Shown: piece by piece, positions 49,579 through 57,936 of the stretch
Layout: each line of letters opens with the position of its first letter
Numbering within the stretch: the stretch's first letter is position 1
IMG/VR virus record: IMGVR_UViG_3300043399_000371
Coordinates: 1 to 64,000 of that record
Length of the DNA stretch: 64,000 nt
Strand: one strand, 5' to 3'
Source of the DNA: a virus
Translations under genes and position numbers: made by a program
Notes under the pieces: generated by a model
What the model saw: only the letters and a program-made list of their open reading frames with translations
Database searches by the model: none
Told to the model about the DNA's origin: nothing

Positions 49579-50235
49579 CTATTTATCAATTTTAATACAA
49601 GTCCATCCTTTATGTTTGCCCCTAGACATATTACCTTGATCTAAATTATTTTCTTTACAGAATTTTCTAAGATTGTGTATAATATAGATTTGTCCGTTTG
49701 GGGTAGTGATTTGCCAAATTTTTGATAATGCTTTTGATACTTTTTCTTTTTGGGATTCTGGTTGTGGTATTCCTGTACGCCTTGACTTGTCTATATGCTC
49801 TTGTGTCAATTTTTTTCCTTTTTTAGCATCACTCATTTTTTGTTTCGACTCTTCGCTGTATTTGAAACTTTTTCTAAATGCGCTTACAAGTTCACCATGA
49901 CCTTCTGGTTTGGGAATACCTTTAAGTTTGTCGCTAATTTTTCTTTTAGTTTCTTCAGATGTAATATAACCAATTGTCGTATCTCCACCATCTGTTCTAT
50001 TTAATAATATTCCAGTACCAGTATCTTTACGTCCATACCACCTAATATAAAAACGCTCCAATGACAAAGCACCTAATTCGGTTAAATCAGATTCCATTAT
50101 AACAATTTTAGATTTGTCTTTTGGTACAGACACATTATGGTCTTTACTCCATGCTCTTTTGTTCTTGCCTTTACCAATATAGTATGGTGTGTTATCGGAC
50201 TTTCTCAAATAAGCGTAGATATAATAAATTAACAT
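49579..50235 (-). CDS. GIY-YIG homing endonuclease
   Basis: 218 aa from ATG at 50235, where AAAGG lies 8 bases upstream; an ATG at 50256 would be at the very 5' end of the late transcript. GIY-YIG domain: [20 protein letters not shown], the RFYIRWYGR segment and [14 protein letters not shown]3 repeats follow ([28 protein letters not shown]), then a C-terminal [15 protein letters not shown] shared with the gene at 501-1268. Inserted right behind gp23 with its own late promoter. Confidence 0.88.
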   Translation of the reverse strand: MLIYYIYAYLRKSDNTPYYIGKGKNKRAWSKDHNVSVPKDKSKIVIMESDLTELGALSLERFYIRWYGRKDTGTGILLNRTDGGDTTIGYITSEETKRKISDKLKGIPKPEGHGELVSAFRKSFKYSEESKQKMSDAKKGKKLTQEHIDKSRRTGIPQPESQKEKVSKALSKIWQITTPNGQIYIIHNLRKFCKENNLDQGNMSRGKHKGWTCIKIDK

Positions 50236-50265
50236 ATAATTACCTTTAAGTTTCATAACTATATG

Positions 50266-50273
50266 TATTTATA
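50266..50273 (-). promoter_or_regulatory. Late promoter TATAAATA
   Basis: Perfect late box just downstream of the gp23 terminator; the next gene is the GIY-YIG endonuclease. It gives that gene separate late expression after the capsid transcript has ended. Confidence 0.7.
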
Positions 50274-50275
50274 AT

Positions 50276-50306
50276 AAAAAAAGAGAGTAAACCGAAATTT
50301 ACTCTC
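50276..50306 (-). terminator. Intrinsic terminator after the major capsid gene
   Basis: GAGAGTAAA (50306-50298), loop TTTCGG, TTTACTCTC (50291-50283), then seven T on the minus strand. It stops the head-gene transcript 58 bases after the gp23 stop. Confidence 0.92.
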
Positions 50307-50363
50307 CGAAAAATAAAGGATTTGTTATTATTATTATAAAATCCCTTATGAATCAACTACTTA

Positions 50364-51686
50364 TCACATGAGATTGCTGATTTTGAACGCTCTGTAATAG
50401 AAGTTGCTTTGTGCAGTCAATGCACCTGATCCCTGACTTGTACCACCAGCAAATGGATTAGCAACTAGACCATAACGGGTCTTGAAGCCAATCTTTGGTT
50501 GGAAGTTACCAGTATCAACGGCACGAACCATCTGTAATGGAACGTATGGGCAATAGAACATACCTGAATCGTATGCATTTGCACCTTTGTAACCGATTAC
50601 AGCAAATTCACGGGCAGAAGAAACTGGAGCGTATGGATCGATGTAGACCTTGATACGACCGAATAGAGTACCAGCAAAAGTATTACCAGTATCATCAACA
50701 GTTAGGTTAACTTGACCTTGTAGTGCTGATTGATAGTCTAGAATACCTGCCATAGCTAGGGCTGAAGCAACATCAGATGATACGATCATGATGTTACCTT
50801 TTCCTCTACGAGTTGTCTTTGCGATAGTGTTAGCTTCGCGCTCGATTTGGAATGCTAGACCCTTAACTTTTTCAACCATCCAACGACCATTTGAGTCGGT
50901 GTCTAGGTCGAATGTACCGGCAGTTGTAGTACCAACTTGGCAACCTGTCTTAGCAATACCGTAAATTGTACGAACAACTTCACGGTTGATTTCAGCTAGA
51001 ATCTCTGAACTTAGAATGTTGCTTAGTTCAGTTTCAGCATCTAGACCATGAACTGCTTTTAGGTCTTGTGCTAGTTCTAGTGAGTATTCGGCTTTTAGGG
51101 CGCGAGTCTTAGCAGTAACAGTAACCTTCTCGATTGAGAATCCCATTTCTTGGAATGTTAGGTCTTCTGCTGTTGCTGTTGGCATACCAGTACCAGTTGT
51201 TAGTGCGGCAAATGTAGCTGCTGTGTTTGCTGCAACGTCAACTGCTAGTGCGCTATGAGTATTGGCACCTGCGAACTGAGTATTTGCTTCATTGAAGAAT
51301 GCTTCTACACCAGTTGAAGGAACGCGATCAGTACCATACATAGTACGCATTGCGAAGATTAGACCAGTAGGACCAGTCATTGGCTGAACGCCGCAAACAT
51401 CATATGCGATTAGGTTTGGTAGTGAACGACGAACCAAGCTGATTAGGATTGGGTCGAAACCAGCAACTGGACCTGTTGAAGTTGCACCACCACTAAAACC
51501 ACCAGTACCAGCAGAGTTAGTTGGGGTTGCTTCATTTAGAATTGATGAAGCTTTTGACATTTCCTGTGCTTGGTTTTCTAGAATTACGGCAGTAACTGCT
51601 TTACGATATGGGTCTGCAATTGCTGGTAGTTCTGGATGGTCGAGAACTGCTGACCATTTGCTTTGTAGTTGTTCGGACAAATACAT
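50364..51686 (-). CDS. gp23: Major capsid protein (gp23)
   Basis: 440 aa. The T4-type signatures ALRAEYSLELAQDLKAVHGLD (given here as LKAEYSLELAQDLKAVHG), NREVVRTIYGIA and SDVASALAMAGIL are present. A likely prohead protease site is SILNE-ATPTNSAG near residue 50, where T4 gp23 is cut at an LxE motif. A strong ribosome site (AAGGAGAT) precedes it. Located after gp22 and before a strong terminator. Confidence 0.96.
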   Translation of the reverse strand: MYLSEQLQSKWSAVLDHPELPAIADPYRKAVTAVILENQAQEMSKASSILNEATPTNSAGTGGFSGGATSTGPVAGFDPILISLVRRSLPNLIAYDVCGVQPMTGPTGLIFAMRTMYGTDRVPSTGVEAFFNEANTQFAGANTHSALAVDVAANTAATFAALTTGTGMPTATAEDLTFQEMGFSIEKVTVTAKTRALKAEYSLELAQDLKAVHGLDAETELSNILSSEILAEINREVVRTIYGIAKTGCQVGTTTAGTFDLDTDSNGRWMVEKVKGLAFQIEREANTIAKTTRRGKGNIMIVSSDVASALAMAGILDYQSALQGQVNLTVDDTGNTFAGTLFGRIKVYIDPYAPVSSAREFAVIGYKGANAYDSGMFYCPYVPLQMVRAVDTGNFQPKIGFKTRYGLVANPFAGGTSQGSGALTAQSNFYYRAFKISNLM

Positions 51687-51712
51687 TTATATCTCCTTAG
51701 ATTATTTTTTAC

Positions 51713-52711
51713 TTAAAATGGTTTTGTTTTAGAAATTGCTTTTGAAACTGCTGCAACGAATGGATCGGCAGGAGCAACTGCTTTCACATCGTCTTCAACG
51801 GTTTCATGTAATTGTGAAACATCAGCTTTCTTTACATTCGATGGGAAATAGTTCTCACGAATTGTCTCAAGCTTTTCTTTGTATTCGTCCTCTGTGGAGA
51901 ATTCTACACTCTCTGCGAGTGCTTTAATTTTTTCTGCTTGAGTTGCTGTTAAACCTTCACAAATATCGCGTGTGATTTCTGTCTTGCGTGATTCGATTAG
52001 TGCTTTACGATATTCGATACCACGTTCGATTTCTTCATCCAACTTGCTTTCAAGCTGAACGACTTTTTCTGATAGTTCATCAACTAGATTTACTTTATCT
52101 TCTGGAACATCGATATAATGTTCAGCAAATAGATTTCTCAATCCAGAAATAAACTCTTCAGAAAGTTCTGTACGAAGACCGTTATCGATTGCTAGTTGAT
52201 TCTCATCCATCCATTGTTCAACAACATATGAAAGGTAATCATCAATCTTCTGTGATAGATCTTCTTGAATTTGTGTAACTGCTTCTTCTAACATTGAAGC
52301 ATATTTTGATTCCATTTCTTCTTGAATTTGCATAACCTTATCGTTTAAGCGAGCCTCAAAAATTGTTGCTGCTTTCTGTTTAAAGTCTTCAGAAATGTAT
52401 TCGTTATCTTCAAAAATAGCATCAATATCTTCTGTGCTTGTTTCTTCTTTCTTCAAATGATCAACAACTTTAGCTGATGCTGCTGATGCCTTTGTTGAGA
52501 TTGAAGATTTGTTTTGACCAGAAGTATCCTTTGAACCTTTTTCTGTATGGATTTTTTCTGAGTCATCTGTTGGTTTACCATTAAATGGTGTTGGCCCGCC
52601 CAAATCTACAGCATCTGCACCGGGAAGTTTTTCTGCTGGCATTGCTGTTGCTTTGCTTTTGCTTCCAGATAGGATATCTGCTGCGGCTTCCATTAATTTA
52701 TTTGTTGACAT
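51713..52711 (-). CDS. gp22: Prohead scaffold protein (gp22)
   Basis: 332 aa, acidic and helical throughout, ideal for a scaffold that is digested by gp21. Contains DAIFEDNEYISEDFKQKAAT and EARLNDKV, which match the T4-like scaffold core, and many LxE-type sites. Precedes gp23 by 27 bases and is read from the late promoter at 52736-52743. Confidence 0.9.
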   Translation of the reverse strand: MSTNKLMEAAADILSGSKSKATAMPAEKLPGADAVDLGGPTPFNGKPTDDSEKIHTEKGSKDTSGQNKSSISTKASAASAKVVDHLKKEETSTEDIDAIFEDNEYISEDFKQKAATIFEARLNDKVMQIQEEMESKYASMLEEAVTQIQEDLSQKIDDYLSYVVEQWMDENQLAIDNGLRTELSEEFISGLRNLFAEHYIDVPEDKVNLVDELSEKVVQLESKLDEEIERGIEYRKALIESRKTEITRDICEGLTATQAEKIKALAESVEFSTEDEYKEKLETIRENYFPSNVKKADVSQLHETVEDDVKAVAPADPFVAAVSKAISKTKPF

Positions 52712-52735
52712 TTAGGAATCTCCTTGTGATATCTT

Positions 52736-52743
52736 TATTTATA
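52736..52743 (-). promoter_or_regulatory. Late promoter TATAAATA before gp22
   Basis: Perfect late box 25 bases before the gp22 start, in the short gap after gp21. Drives the gp22-gp23 transcript. Confidence 0.75.
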
Positions 52744-52746
52744 AAA

Positions 52747-53397
52747 TTAAAGTTTTCGTAAATATTGTTCAAAAAGCTTTAGCGCAATAGTTTCAACTTG
52801 GGCACTAGATGCTTCTTTAATCATTCTTTTTGCATTATCGAAGTCTTTTTCGGTATACTTACCATCAACGATAACCCATTCTTTATTTTCCATGATGCCA
52901 TTAACAAAAGCACCGGGGGCGGATGGATCTGCAACAACATCTGCTGCTGTAGCCAACCTTAAATCGTCTTGGACTAAGTTATAACCTTCTTTGGTCATAG
53001 TTAAAGAACCCAAGGCGCGTGATGAAACTCCTAGGTTTACACCACTCTCAATTAGGTTTTTCACTATTTGACCATAAGGTGTTTCTAATACTAAAGCTTT
53101 GCCTCTGAATGTATTACCTTCTTCTTTTAGAGAAACGATTTTAATACAGGCTCGCTCTAGGTTTAATGATGGTGTATCTGGATGACCTAGTTCACCCAAA
53201 GCACGATTTGTTTTGATATATTCTTCATTATATCTACCAACTTCGCGTCTTAGTGTGTCCATTTTATACATTCTATTATTTCTATTAACAGCATCACCAA
53301 CTAAGAATGTTCCTTCGATGAAAAGCTTTTTCTTTCCGTTTTCTGATGCTTCTGTTAAATATTGAATGTCATCAATAGTTTCTGTTATTAGTTTCAT
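52747..53397 (-). CDS. gp21: Prohead core protease (gp21)
   Basis: 216 aa (T4: 212). Serine protease of the herpesvirus-like/U9-type head protease group: GELGHPDTPSLN with H72 and GVNLGVSSRALGS with S125/S126. Cleaves scaffold, capsid and internal proteins at (L/I)-x-E. Its own N-terminus contains YLTE, a possible autoprocessing site. Its presence underpins the capsid-targeting idea for the 6.5-18 kb proteins. Confidence 0.93.
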   Translation of the reverse strand: MKLITETIDDIQYLTEASENGKKKLFIEGTFLVGDAVNRNNRMYKMDTLRREVGRYNEEYIKTNRALGELGHPDTPSLNLERACIKIVSLKEEGNTFRGKALVLETPYGQIVKNLIESGVNLGVSSRALGSLTMTKEGYNLVQDDLRLATAADVVADPSAPGAFVNGIMENKEWVIVDGKYTEKDFDNAKRMIKEASSAQVETIALKLFEQYLRKL

Positions 53398-53398
53398 T

Positions 53399-53752
53399 TT
53401 AGATACCTACTAATGGTGTGTTATATGTTGTGTCTTTTGTTACTTCCATTACAACTGTTCCACCAGAAGTAACAGTAATAACGATTGCTGATGTTTGGTT
53501 TTTACTTACTACATGACCAATTTCAGAGAAACGCATATCGCCGCCACCAAATAGTTCCAATAAAACTTCTCCATTTCTTGCGATTGTTATGCTGCCATTT
53601 GTAGTCCACATAACTCTCTTAATAGATGCAGAATTAACAGTTTCTACTGATACGTTTGATGATAGATTAGCTAATTGTATTGTTGATGTTCCTGCACCTG
53701 TATATCTGATAATAGAGGCGGAACGTAATGAATTTGTAATTTCTTGTGCCAT
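53399..53752 (-). CDS. Putative virion protein in the head operon, 117 aa
   Basis: Serine/threonine-rich beta-type protein (MAQEITNSLRSASIIRYTG, RNGEVLLELFGGGDMRF). Conserved between the prohead core genes and gp21 in marine T4-like phages; T4 has no counterpart here. Packed one base from gp21 and from the core gene. Likely a capsid-associated or decoration protein. Confidence 0.65.
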   Translation of the reverse strand: MAQEITNSLRSASIIRYTGAGTSTIQLANLSSNVSVETVNSASIKRVMWTTNGSITIARNGEVLLELFGGGDMRFSEIGHVVSKNQTSAIVITVTSGGTVVMEVTKDTTYNTPLVGI

Positions 53753-53753
53753 T

Positions 53754-54170
53754 TTATCTTAGTCCTAAAGAATATCTTCTACGCATTGACATTTTACGTT
53801 TTAATAATGTTCTCGACAGTCTAGCCCTTCTTGACGATTTCCATTGTCTTTTAAGAGCCTGTGATCTACGCATTCTGTCATATGCGGAAATTCGTTTTAT
53901 AGATCTACCAGAAACCATATATCCTTTTATGGCCGATCTAGTTCTATTTGTTTGAACTATAATTCTACCTTTGGCGTCTCTTCTGACACGTTTTCTTATT
54001 TTATGAATCCTACCCATCCTTACGATGTTATGATTCTCTTCAAGTTGTTCAAGAGCAATATATTGTTTAGCCTCATCAAGATAATTCATAGACTTTTCTG
54101 TTAGTCTTTTGTATATGAGATCTTTCGCCTCTTGTAATTTATTTTCTATTAATAGATTTATAATATTCAT
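53754..54170 (-). CDS. Prohead core protein-like, basic tail (gp68-like)
   Basis: 138 aa. The first 45 residues (MNIINLLIENKLQEAKDLIYK) match the style of T4 prohead core proteins and contain LQE and LTE sites. The remainder is very rich in arginine (VRRDAKGRIIVQ, RRARLSRTLLKRKMSMRRR), suited to DNA or scaffold contact. Gene position between gp20 and gp21 agrees with T4 gp67/gp68. Confidence 0.65.
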   Translation of the reverse strand: MNIINLLIENKLQEAKDLIYKRLTEKSMNYLDEAKQYIALEQLEENHNIVRMGRIHKIRKRVRRDAKGRIIVQTNRTRSAIKGYMVSGRSIKRISAYDRMRRSQALKRQWKSSRRARLSRTLLKRKMSMRRRYSLGLR

Positions 54171-54796
54171 TATTGATTATCTGATAAAAATTGCTTTAGC
54201 TTATTATATGTATTTTCATTATTATTAATCATTTCAATCATCATTTGCTTATTCTCTTCATCTAACTTCAGATATAATTCGAATAATGAAGACACAACAT
54301 CTCTTTCATCTGTTATTGTCTCTTCTGCTTGAATGTTGATTTTTGCAACTTCGTCATCTATAATGGGAACAGTAAAATATTTATCTAATTTTTCATTGTG
54401 ATAAACGGCAACTTTAATTTTTCCATTTATCATTCTTATGTTTTTTCTTTTTAATACGAGAACATAAGGTGCTTCTTCAACAGATTCGTTTATCTCTGTT
54501 GTGTCTTCTTTTCGAAGATTTAAAGCTTGAATATATTTTTTATAATATTTTGTGAAAAGATCTATAGTTCTATCTTTATCTTGTTCAGCATCATTAGAAC
54601 CAACATCCGGACCAGAAATACCTATTGGGGATGGGGCTTTCTTGCCCACCTGAATTCTTCTTGCTCGGACAGTTCGGTAGACAGGACGACCTTCTGAATC
54701 TATATCAGGAACTTGTTTAGAGTCACTTCCATAGACATATCTACCTTCACCTTGCACTTCATTAAGTTGTGTCTTTATTTGGTCTAATGTTTTCAT
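54170..54796 (-). CDS. Hypothetical head-operon protein, 208 aa
   Basis: Begins MKTLDQIKTQLNEVQGEGRY, with an LNE site at residue 13 compatible with gp21 cleavage, so it is probably a prohead core or internal protein. A C-terminal helical stretch (LFELYLKLDEENKQMMIEMI) follows a strand-rich middle. No T4 homologue recognised by eye. Confidence 0.6.
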   Translation of the reverse strand: MKTLDQIKTQLNEVQGEGRYVYGSDSKQVPDIDSEGRPVYRTVRARRIQVGKKAPSPIGISGPDVGSNDAEQDKDRTIDLFTKYYKKYIQALNLRKEDTTEINESVEEAPYVLVLKRKNIRMINGKIKVAVYHNEKLDKYFTVPIIDDEVAKINIQAEETITDERDVVSSLFELYLKLDEENKQMMIEMINNNENTYNKLKQFLSDNQ

Positions 54797-54799
54797 TGC

Positions 54800-54964
54800 T
54801 TATTCTGTTTCTGGAACTTCTTGTTTAAATAAGTTTTGTGCGACTTCTTTTTTTCTTGCATCTAAAGCATCTAAAGCAAAACTTGAAAGCAAATCATTTA
54901 TCGCTTCCTTTGCTTGTGCTGCATCGCCTTGGGCAGCATATTTAATAATGTCTACTGAATTCAT
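54800..54964 (-). CDS. Small prohead core protein (gp67-like), 54 aa
   Basis: MNSVDIIKYAAQGDAAQAKE, then AINDLLSSFALDALDARKKEV and an acidic end. This is the small core-protein type found between portal and protease genes in marine T4-like phages (T4 gp67 position). Start at 54964, 12 bases after the portal stop, with AAGG upstream. Confidence 0.75.
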   Translation of the reverse strand: MNSVDIIKYAAQGDAAQAKEAINDLLSSFALDALDARKKEVAQNLFKQEVPETE

Positions 54965-54975
54965 AAAATCACCCT

Positions 54976-56640
54976 TTATCTTTTATTTAGTAATGTAGAA
55001 TATTTATTAACTTGAGAATCTAGCATAGGAGTTCTGGATTCCGTTTCCTGATTATCTTCAGAATTGTCTTCTGGAGGATACTCATTTGGGTCAACTTGTT
55101 CCGGTTGTTGTTCTGCTGCTGCTTGATCCTGAGTTAATGATGTCACACCATTAGCTTCATCTTCTTGCATTTCTGCTTCTAGTTCTTCTATCTCTTGTTC
55201 ATTTTGCTGAAGAACATATTTCTTGACCCATTTCATTGAATAGTATTTTCCGATGTATGGATCAATCATTCCTAATGAAGTCAATCTTTCTCTCAACAAT
55301 TCTGCATCACGAAGTTCTGTGAAGTTGTTATCTTTCTTATAATCGTAGTAGATCGATTCTTTGAAATCTTCCCACTCTTCTCTTGTGCAAACACCCTTAA
55401 GCGCAAGTTGAATACCTAGTGCTTGGTCGAATATTTGGGAGAATTTGATTCTCAATCTTTGAATAAACTTTGAGAACTTAACTTCGTCTCTAGTTACTTC
55501 TGTTGATCTACCAACACCAATCATTCCACCATCAGTTGGTTCTAGTCTTGAGATTGGAACGTTTAGTGAATTCAATAGTTTCTTTCTGAAATAAACAACG
55601 TCTTCGATTTCACCAAGATTCTGTCCTGCTGGTAATGTTGTGATTTCTGTGCCCTTACCACCTTCTCTTCGTGGTAGCCAGAAATCTTCTAGCATTGAGA
55701 GGTGTTTACGATCATCTCTTAGTTCACCTGTTGATGCGTCATATACCATTTTGTTACGATACTTAATCATAACGTCACGTAGATATTGTTCGGCTTTACC
55801 TTTTGGAAGATTACCAACGTCGATGTAGAATATTCTTCTTTCTGGTGCGCGAGAAAGCCTATAGATAACGACTGCATCCTCAATCATTCTAAGTTGATTG
55901 AGAGGTTTAATTGCTTTGTGTAGGTAAGAGATAACGAATGTGTTCTTAGCATCCATCAAACCAGAGTTGACATTGATGATGGAATCTGGTGAAATACGTA
56001 CACCTTGATTCACGCTTGCTGTGTATGTCTGTGTGGTTGTACCTCTTTCGGTATACACATAATACTCAGCAATAGATTTGATAATCATTGCTCCAGTTTT
56101 TGCGTCTTTTTCTCTATTGATCTCACGAACTTTTCTAATCTTTCGTGGATCAATATATCTTAATTCTTTGATACCTTCTTTTGGATTAGCTTCGTCAACA
56201 ACTATTTGATAAAAAATTCTACCATCGATATACCATCTTTTGAAAAGGTCATCTGCTAGAGTTTTGAAGTTCAACATTTTCTGAACATTTTCGAACTCTT
56301 CAATGATTTTCTTTTTGATTGTTTCTGGTTGTTTTAGTTTATCAAGATTAATGTCTACAATTTTACCAAACTCATCTCTAGTAATTGCTTCATTGACAAT
56401 CTCATCGATAGCCATTTCCAATTCTGGATGGTTTGCCATTTCACGATAACGTGTTATCAGTTCTAGTTCATTTCGAACAGAACCTTCTAGATCGACGTAT
56501 GTGCCATAATACGCATTAGATGTGATAGTAACTGCACCATCATCCAATGCTTCTGTTGGTAAAGTGAATACTGGTTGAGATGGTTTTTGGGTATCAACAA
56601 TACCTTCTCTACCAATAGTAAAACCGAATAGTTTAATCAT
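54976..56640 (-). CDS. gp20: Portal protein (gp20)
   Basis: 554 aa (T4: 524). Hallmarks include ITRYREMANHPELEMAIDEI, VVYFRKKLLNSLNVPISRL and FGKIVDINLDKLK. Forms the twelve-subunit ring through which gp17 packages DNA. The C-terminus is glutamine- and glutamate-rich. A GIY-YIG gene is inserted immediately upstream, ending at its start codon. Confidence 0.96.
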   Translation of the reverse strand: MIKLFGFTIGREGIVDTQKPSQPVFTLPTEALDDGAVTITSNAYYGTYVDLEGSVRNELELITRYREMANHPELEMAIDEIVNEAITRDEFGKIVDINLDKLKQPETIKKKIIEEFENVQKMLNFKTLADDLFKRWYIDGRIFYQIVVDEANPKEGIKELRYIDPRKIRKVREINREKDAKTGAMIIKSIAEYYVYTERGTTTQTYTASVNQGVRISPDSIINVNSGLMDAKNTFVISYLHKAIKPLNQLRMIEDAVVIYRLSRAPERRIFYIDVGNLPKGKAEQYLRDVMIKYRNKMVYDASTGELRDDRKHLSMLEDFWLPRREGGKGTEITTLPAGQNLGEIEDVVYFRKKLLNSLNVPISRLEPTDGGMIGVGRSTEVTRDEVKFSKFIQRLRIKFSQIFDQALGIQLALKGVCTREEWEDFKESIYYDYKKDNNFTELRDAELLRERLTSLGMIDPYIGKYYSMKWVKKYVLQQNEQEIEELEAEMQEDEANGVTSLTQDQAAAEQQPEQVDPNEYPPEDNSEDNQETESRTPMLDSQVNKYSTLLNKR

Positions 56641-57282
56641 TTATAAATATCTCCACTCACCATTTTGTTGTAGCCTATCCCATATCATTTTATAAGTATA
56701 TCCTTCTATTTGTTTTGCAGCATCTTTTATACTTCCATACACACCAAAAGGAGTTATGATACTTTTTGAATTGTTGTTTTTGCTCCCGGTTTGATTAACA
56801 TGACCACGCTTTCCTCGCATATTATTTTTATGTTCTTCTGTTTTGGGAACACCTTTCAATTTTTCTTTTGCTGCTCTTGCTGCTAATGATTGTATTATTT
56901 TTATATATTTTTCTATATGATCAAGATGTTTTTTTCTACTTATTGGATTTCTCTGGCCCAATTTTGTTTTTTCGCCATGAAGCTTTTTATCGATAACTGT
57001 ATTGCCGCCTTGTCCCTCTTCATTACACAAATTAGCCCATTCTTTTGAATTAATAACATCATACTTTAAAGAGTATTCTAAAGCAACTTTTTTAAATTCA
57101 TTCTTATCTTCTGTCATAAAAACACATTCTGTTTTGATATGTTTTCCATGTTTTTTTAAATGCAATTTCCAATATGTACCAGATCCAGAATATCGTTCAC
57201 AGTCTGAAAATGATTGTGCTTCGTGTTTACACAGATATTTTAAACCTGTTTTTTCGTGAGTTTTTATTAAAAGATATACCAT
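56641..57282 (-). CDS. GIY-YIG-type homing endonuclease
   Basis: 213 aa from ATG at 57282 (MVYLLIKTHEKTGLKYLCK); the longer in-frame ATG at 57357 lies inside gp19 and before a terminator. YSGSGTYWKLHLKKHGKHI and CNEEGQGGNTV resemble T4-like GIY-YIG endonucleases, GVPKTEEHKNNMRGKRG is a NUMOD3 motif and GVYGSIKDAAKQIEGYTYKM a NUMOD1-like helix. No strong ribosome site is seen. It sits exactly between gp19 and gp20. Confidence 0.78.
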   Translation of the reverse strand: MVYLLIKTHEKTGLKYLCKHEAQSFSDCERYSGSGTYWKLHLKKHGKHIKTECVFMTEDKNEFKKVALEYSLKYDVINSKEWANLCNEEGQGGNTVIDKKLHGEKTKLGQRNPISRKKHLDHIEKYIKIIQSLAARAAKEKLKGVPKTEEHKNNMRGKRGHVNQTGSKNNNSKSIITPFGVYGSIKDAAKQIEGYTYKMIWDRLQQNGEWRYL

Positions 57283-57295
57283 ATATAAAAATATT

Positions 57296-57321
57296 AAAAG
57301 AGGGAAAAACTTCCCTCTTTT
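57296..57321 (-). terminator. Intrinsic terminator after the tail tube gene
   Basis: AAAAGAGGGAA, loop GTTT, TTCCCTCTTTT with T-rich flanks on the minus strand: 11 bp, immediately after the gp19 stop codon. Because the stem is symmetrical it may act in both directions. Confidence 0.85.
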
Positions 57322-57323
57322 AT

Positions 57324-57869
57324 TTATTGTACTCCGTCCTCGACGGCTTCCCACCATTGATATGCTAAAGTAACGCTAAATTCTTCGATTTGATCATTTG
57401 CGCCCCAATCAACATCTATTGCACTAACATCTACAGGGAACATACCTATGAATTTATATTTCTTTAGAATATTTCCTGTTTTACCATATTGATAAACATC
57501 GCTGTCTACTGTATAGTTTAGTGGTGATAGTGCTGCTGGATTACGTAAGTTTGTTACGTGAGTATTGATACCGACCAACCATCTTTCGAATGCGTTTCTG
57601 ATTAAGAAGTCTTCGTCATTCATAATGGTGATTGTCCAGTTATCAAATGTACGATTACCAGCAAACTTTAGTTCACGACCAAAATAATTTGCAGTAGCTA
57701 TACCGATAGATGAACCGGGTAATTGTGCTGTCTTGCATAGGAATGTAGTTTTTACCTGTGCGTTTCCGGGTGCGGAAAACGATGGGAACGGTAAAGAAAC
57801 TTCAAACAAATTAGGACGGGCACCATCACCAACCATCTGTGATCGAAACTCGTTTACATTAAAAGCCAT
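57324..57869 (-). CDS. gp19: Tail tube protein (gp19)
   Basis: 181 aa (T4: 163). RPNLFEVSLPFPSF, FGRELKFAGNRTFDNWTITI and MNDEDFLIRNAFERW are the gp19 signatures, and the end QIEEFSVTLAYQWWE matches the T4 terminus. Own late promoter (CATAAATA) and terminator, so it is a one-gene unit. Confidence 0.95.
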   Translation of the reverse strand: MAFNVNEFRSQMVGDGARPNLFEVSLPFPSFSAPGNAQVKTTFLCKTAQLPGSSIGIATANYFGRELKFAGNRTFDNWTITIMNDEDFLIRNAFERWLVGINTHVTNLRNPAALSPLNYTVDSDVYQYGKTGNILKKYKFIGMFPVDVSAIDVDWGANDQIEEFSVTLAYQWWEAVEDGVQ

Positions 57870-57891
57870 TTAATTTCTCCTGTTATTCTTT

Positions 57892-57927
57892 TATTTATGC
57901 GTCCACCAGTTATTTGATGGACGCATA
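57892..57927 (-). promoter_or_regulatory. Late promoter CATAAATA merged with a 10-bp hairpin
   Basis: The box at 57899-57892 is the end of one arm of TATGCGTCCA/TGGACGCATA (57927-57918 and 57905-57896). Downstream is gp19 (start 57869). RNA reading through from gp18 would fold this hairpin; RNA started at the box would not. Confidence 0.65.
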
Positions 57928-57936
57928 TTATTTTAA

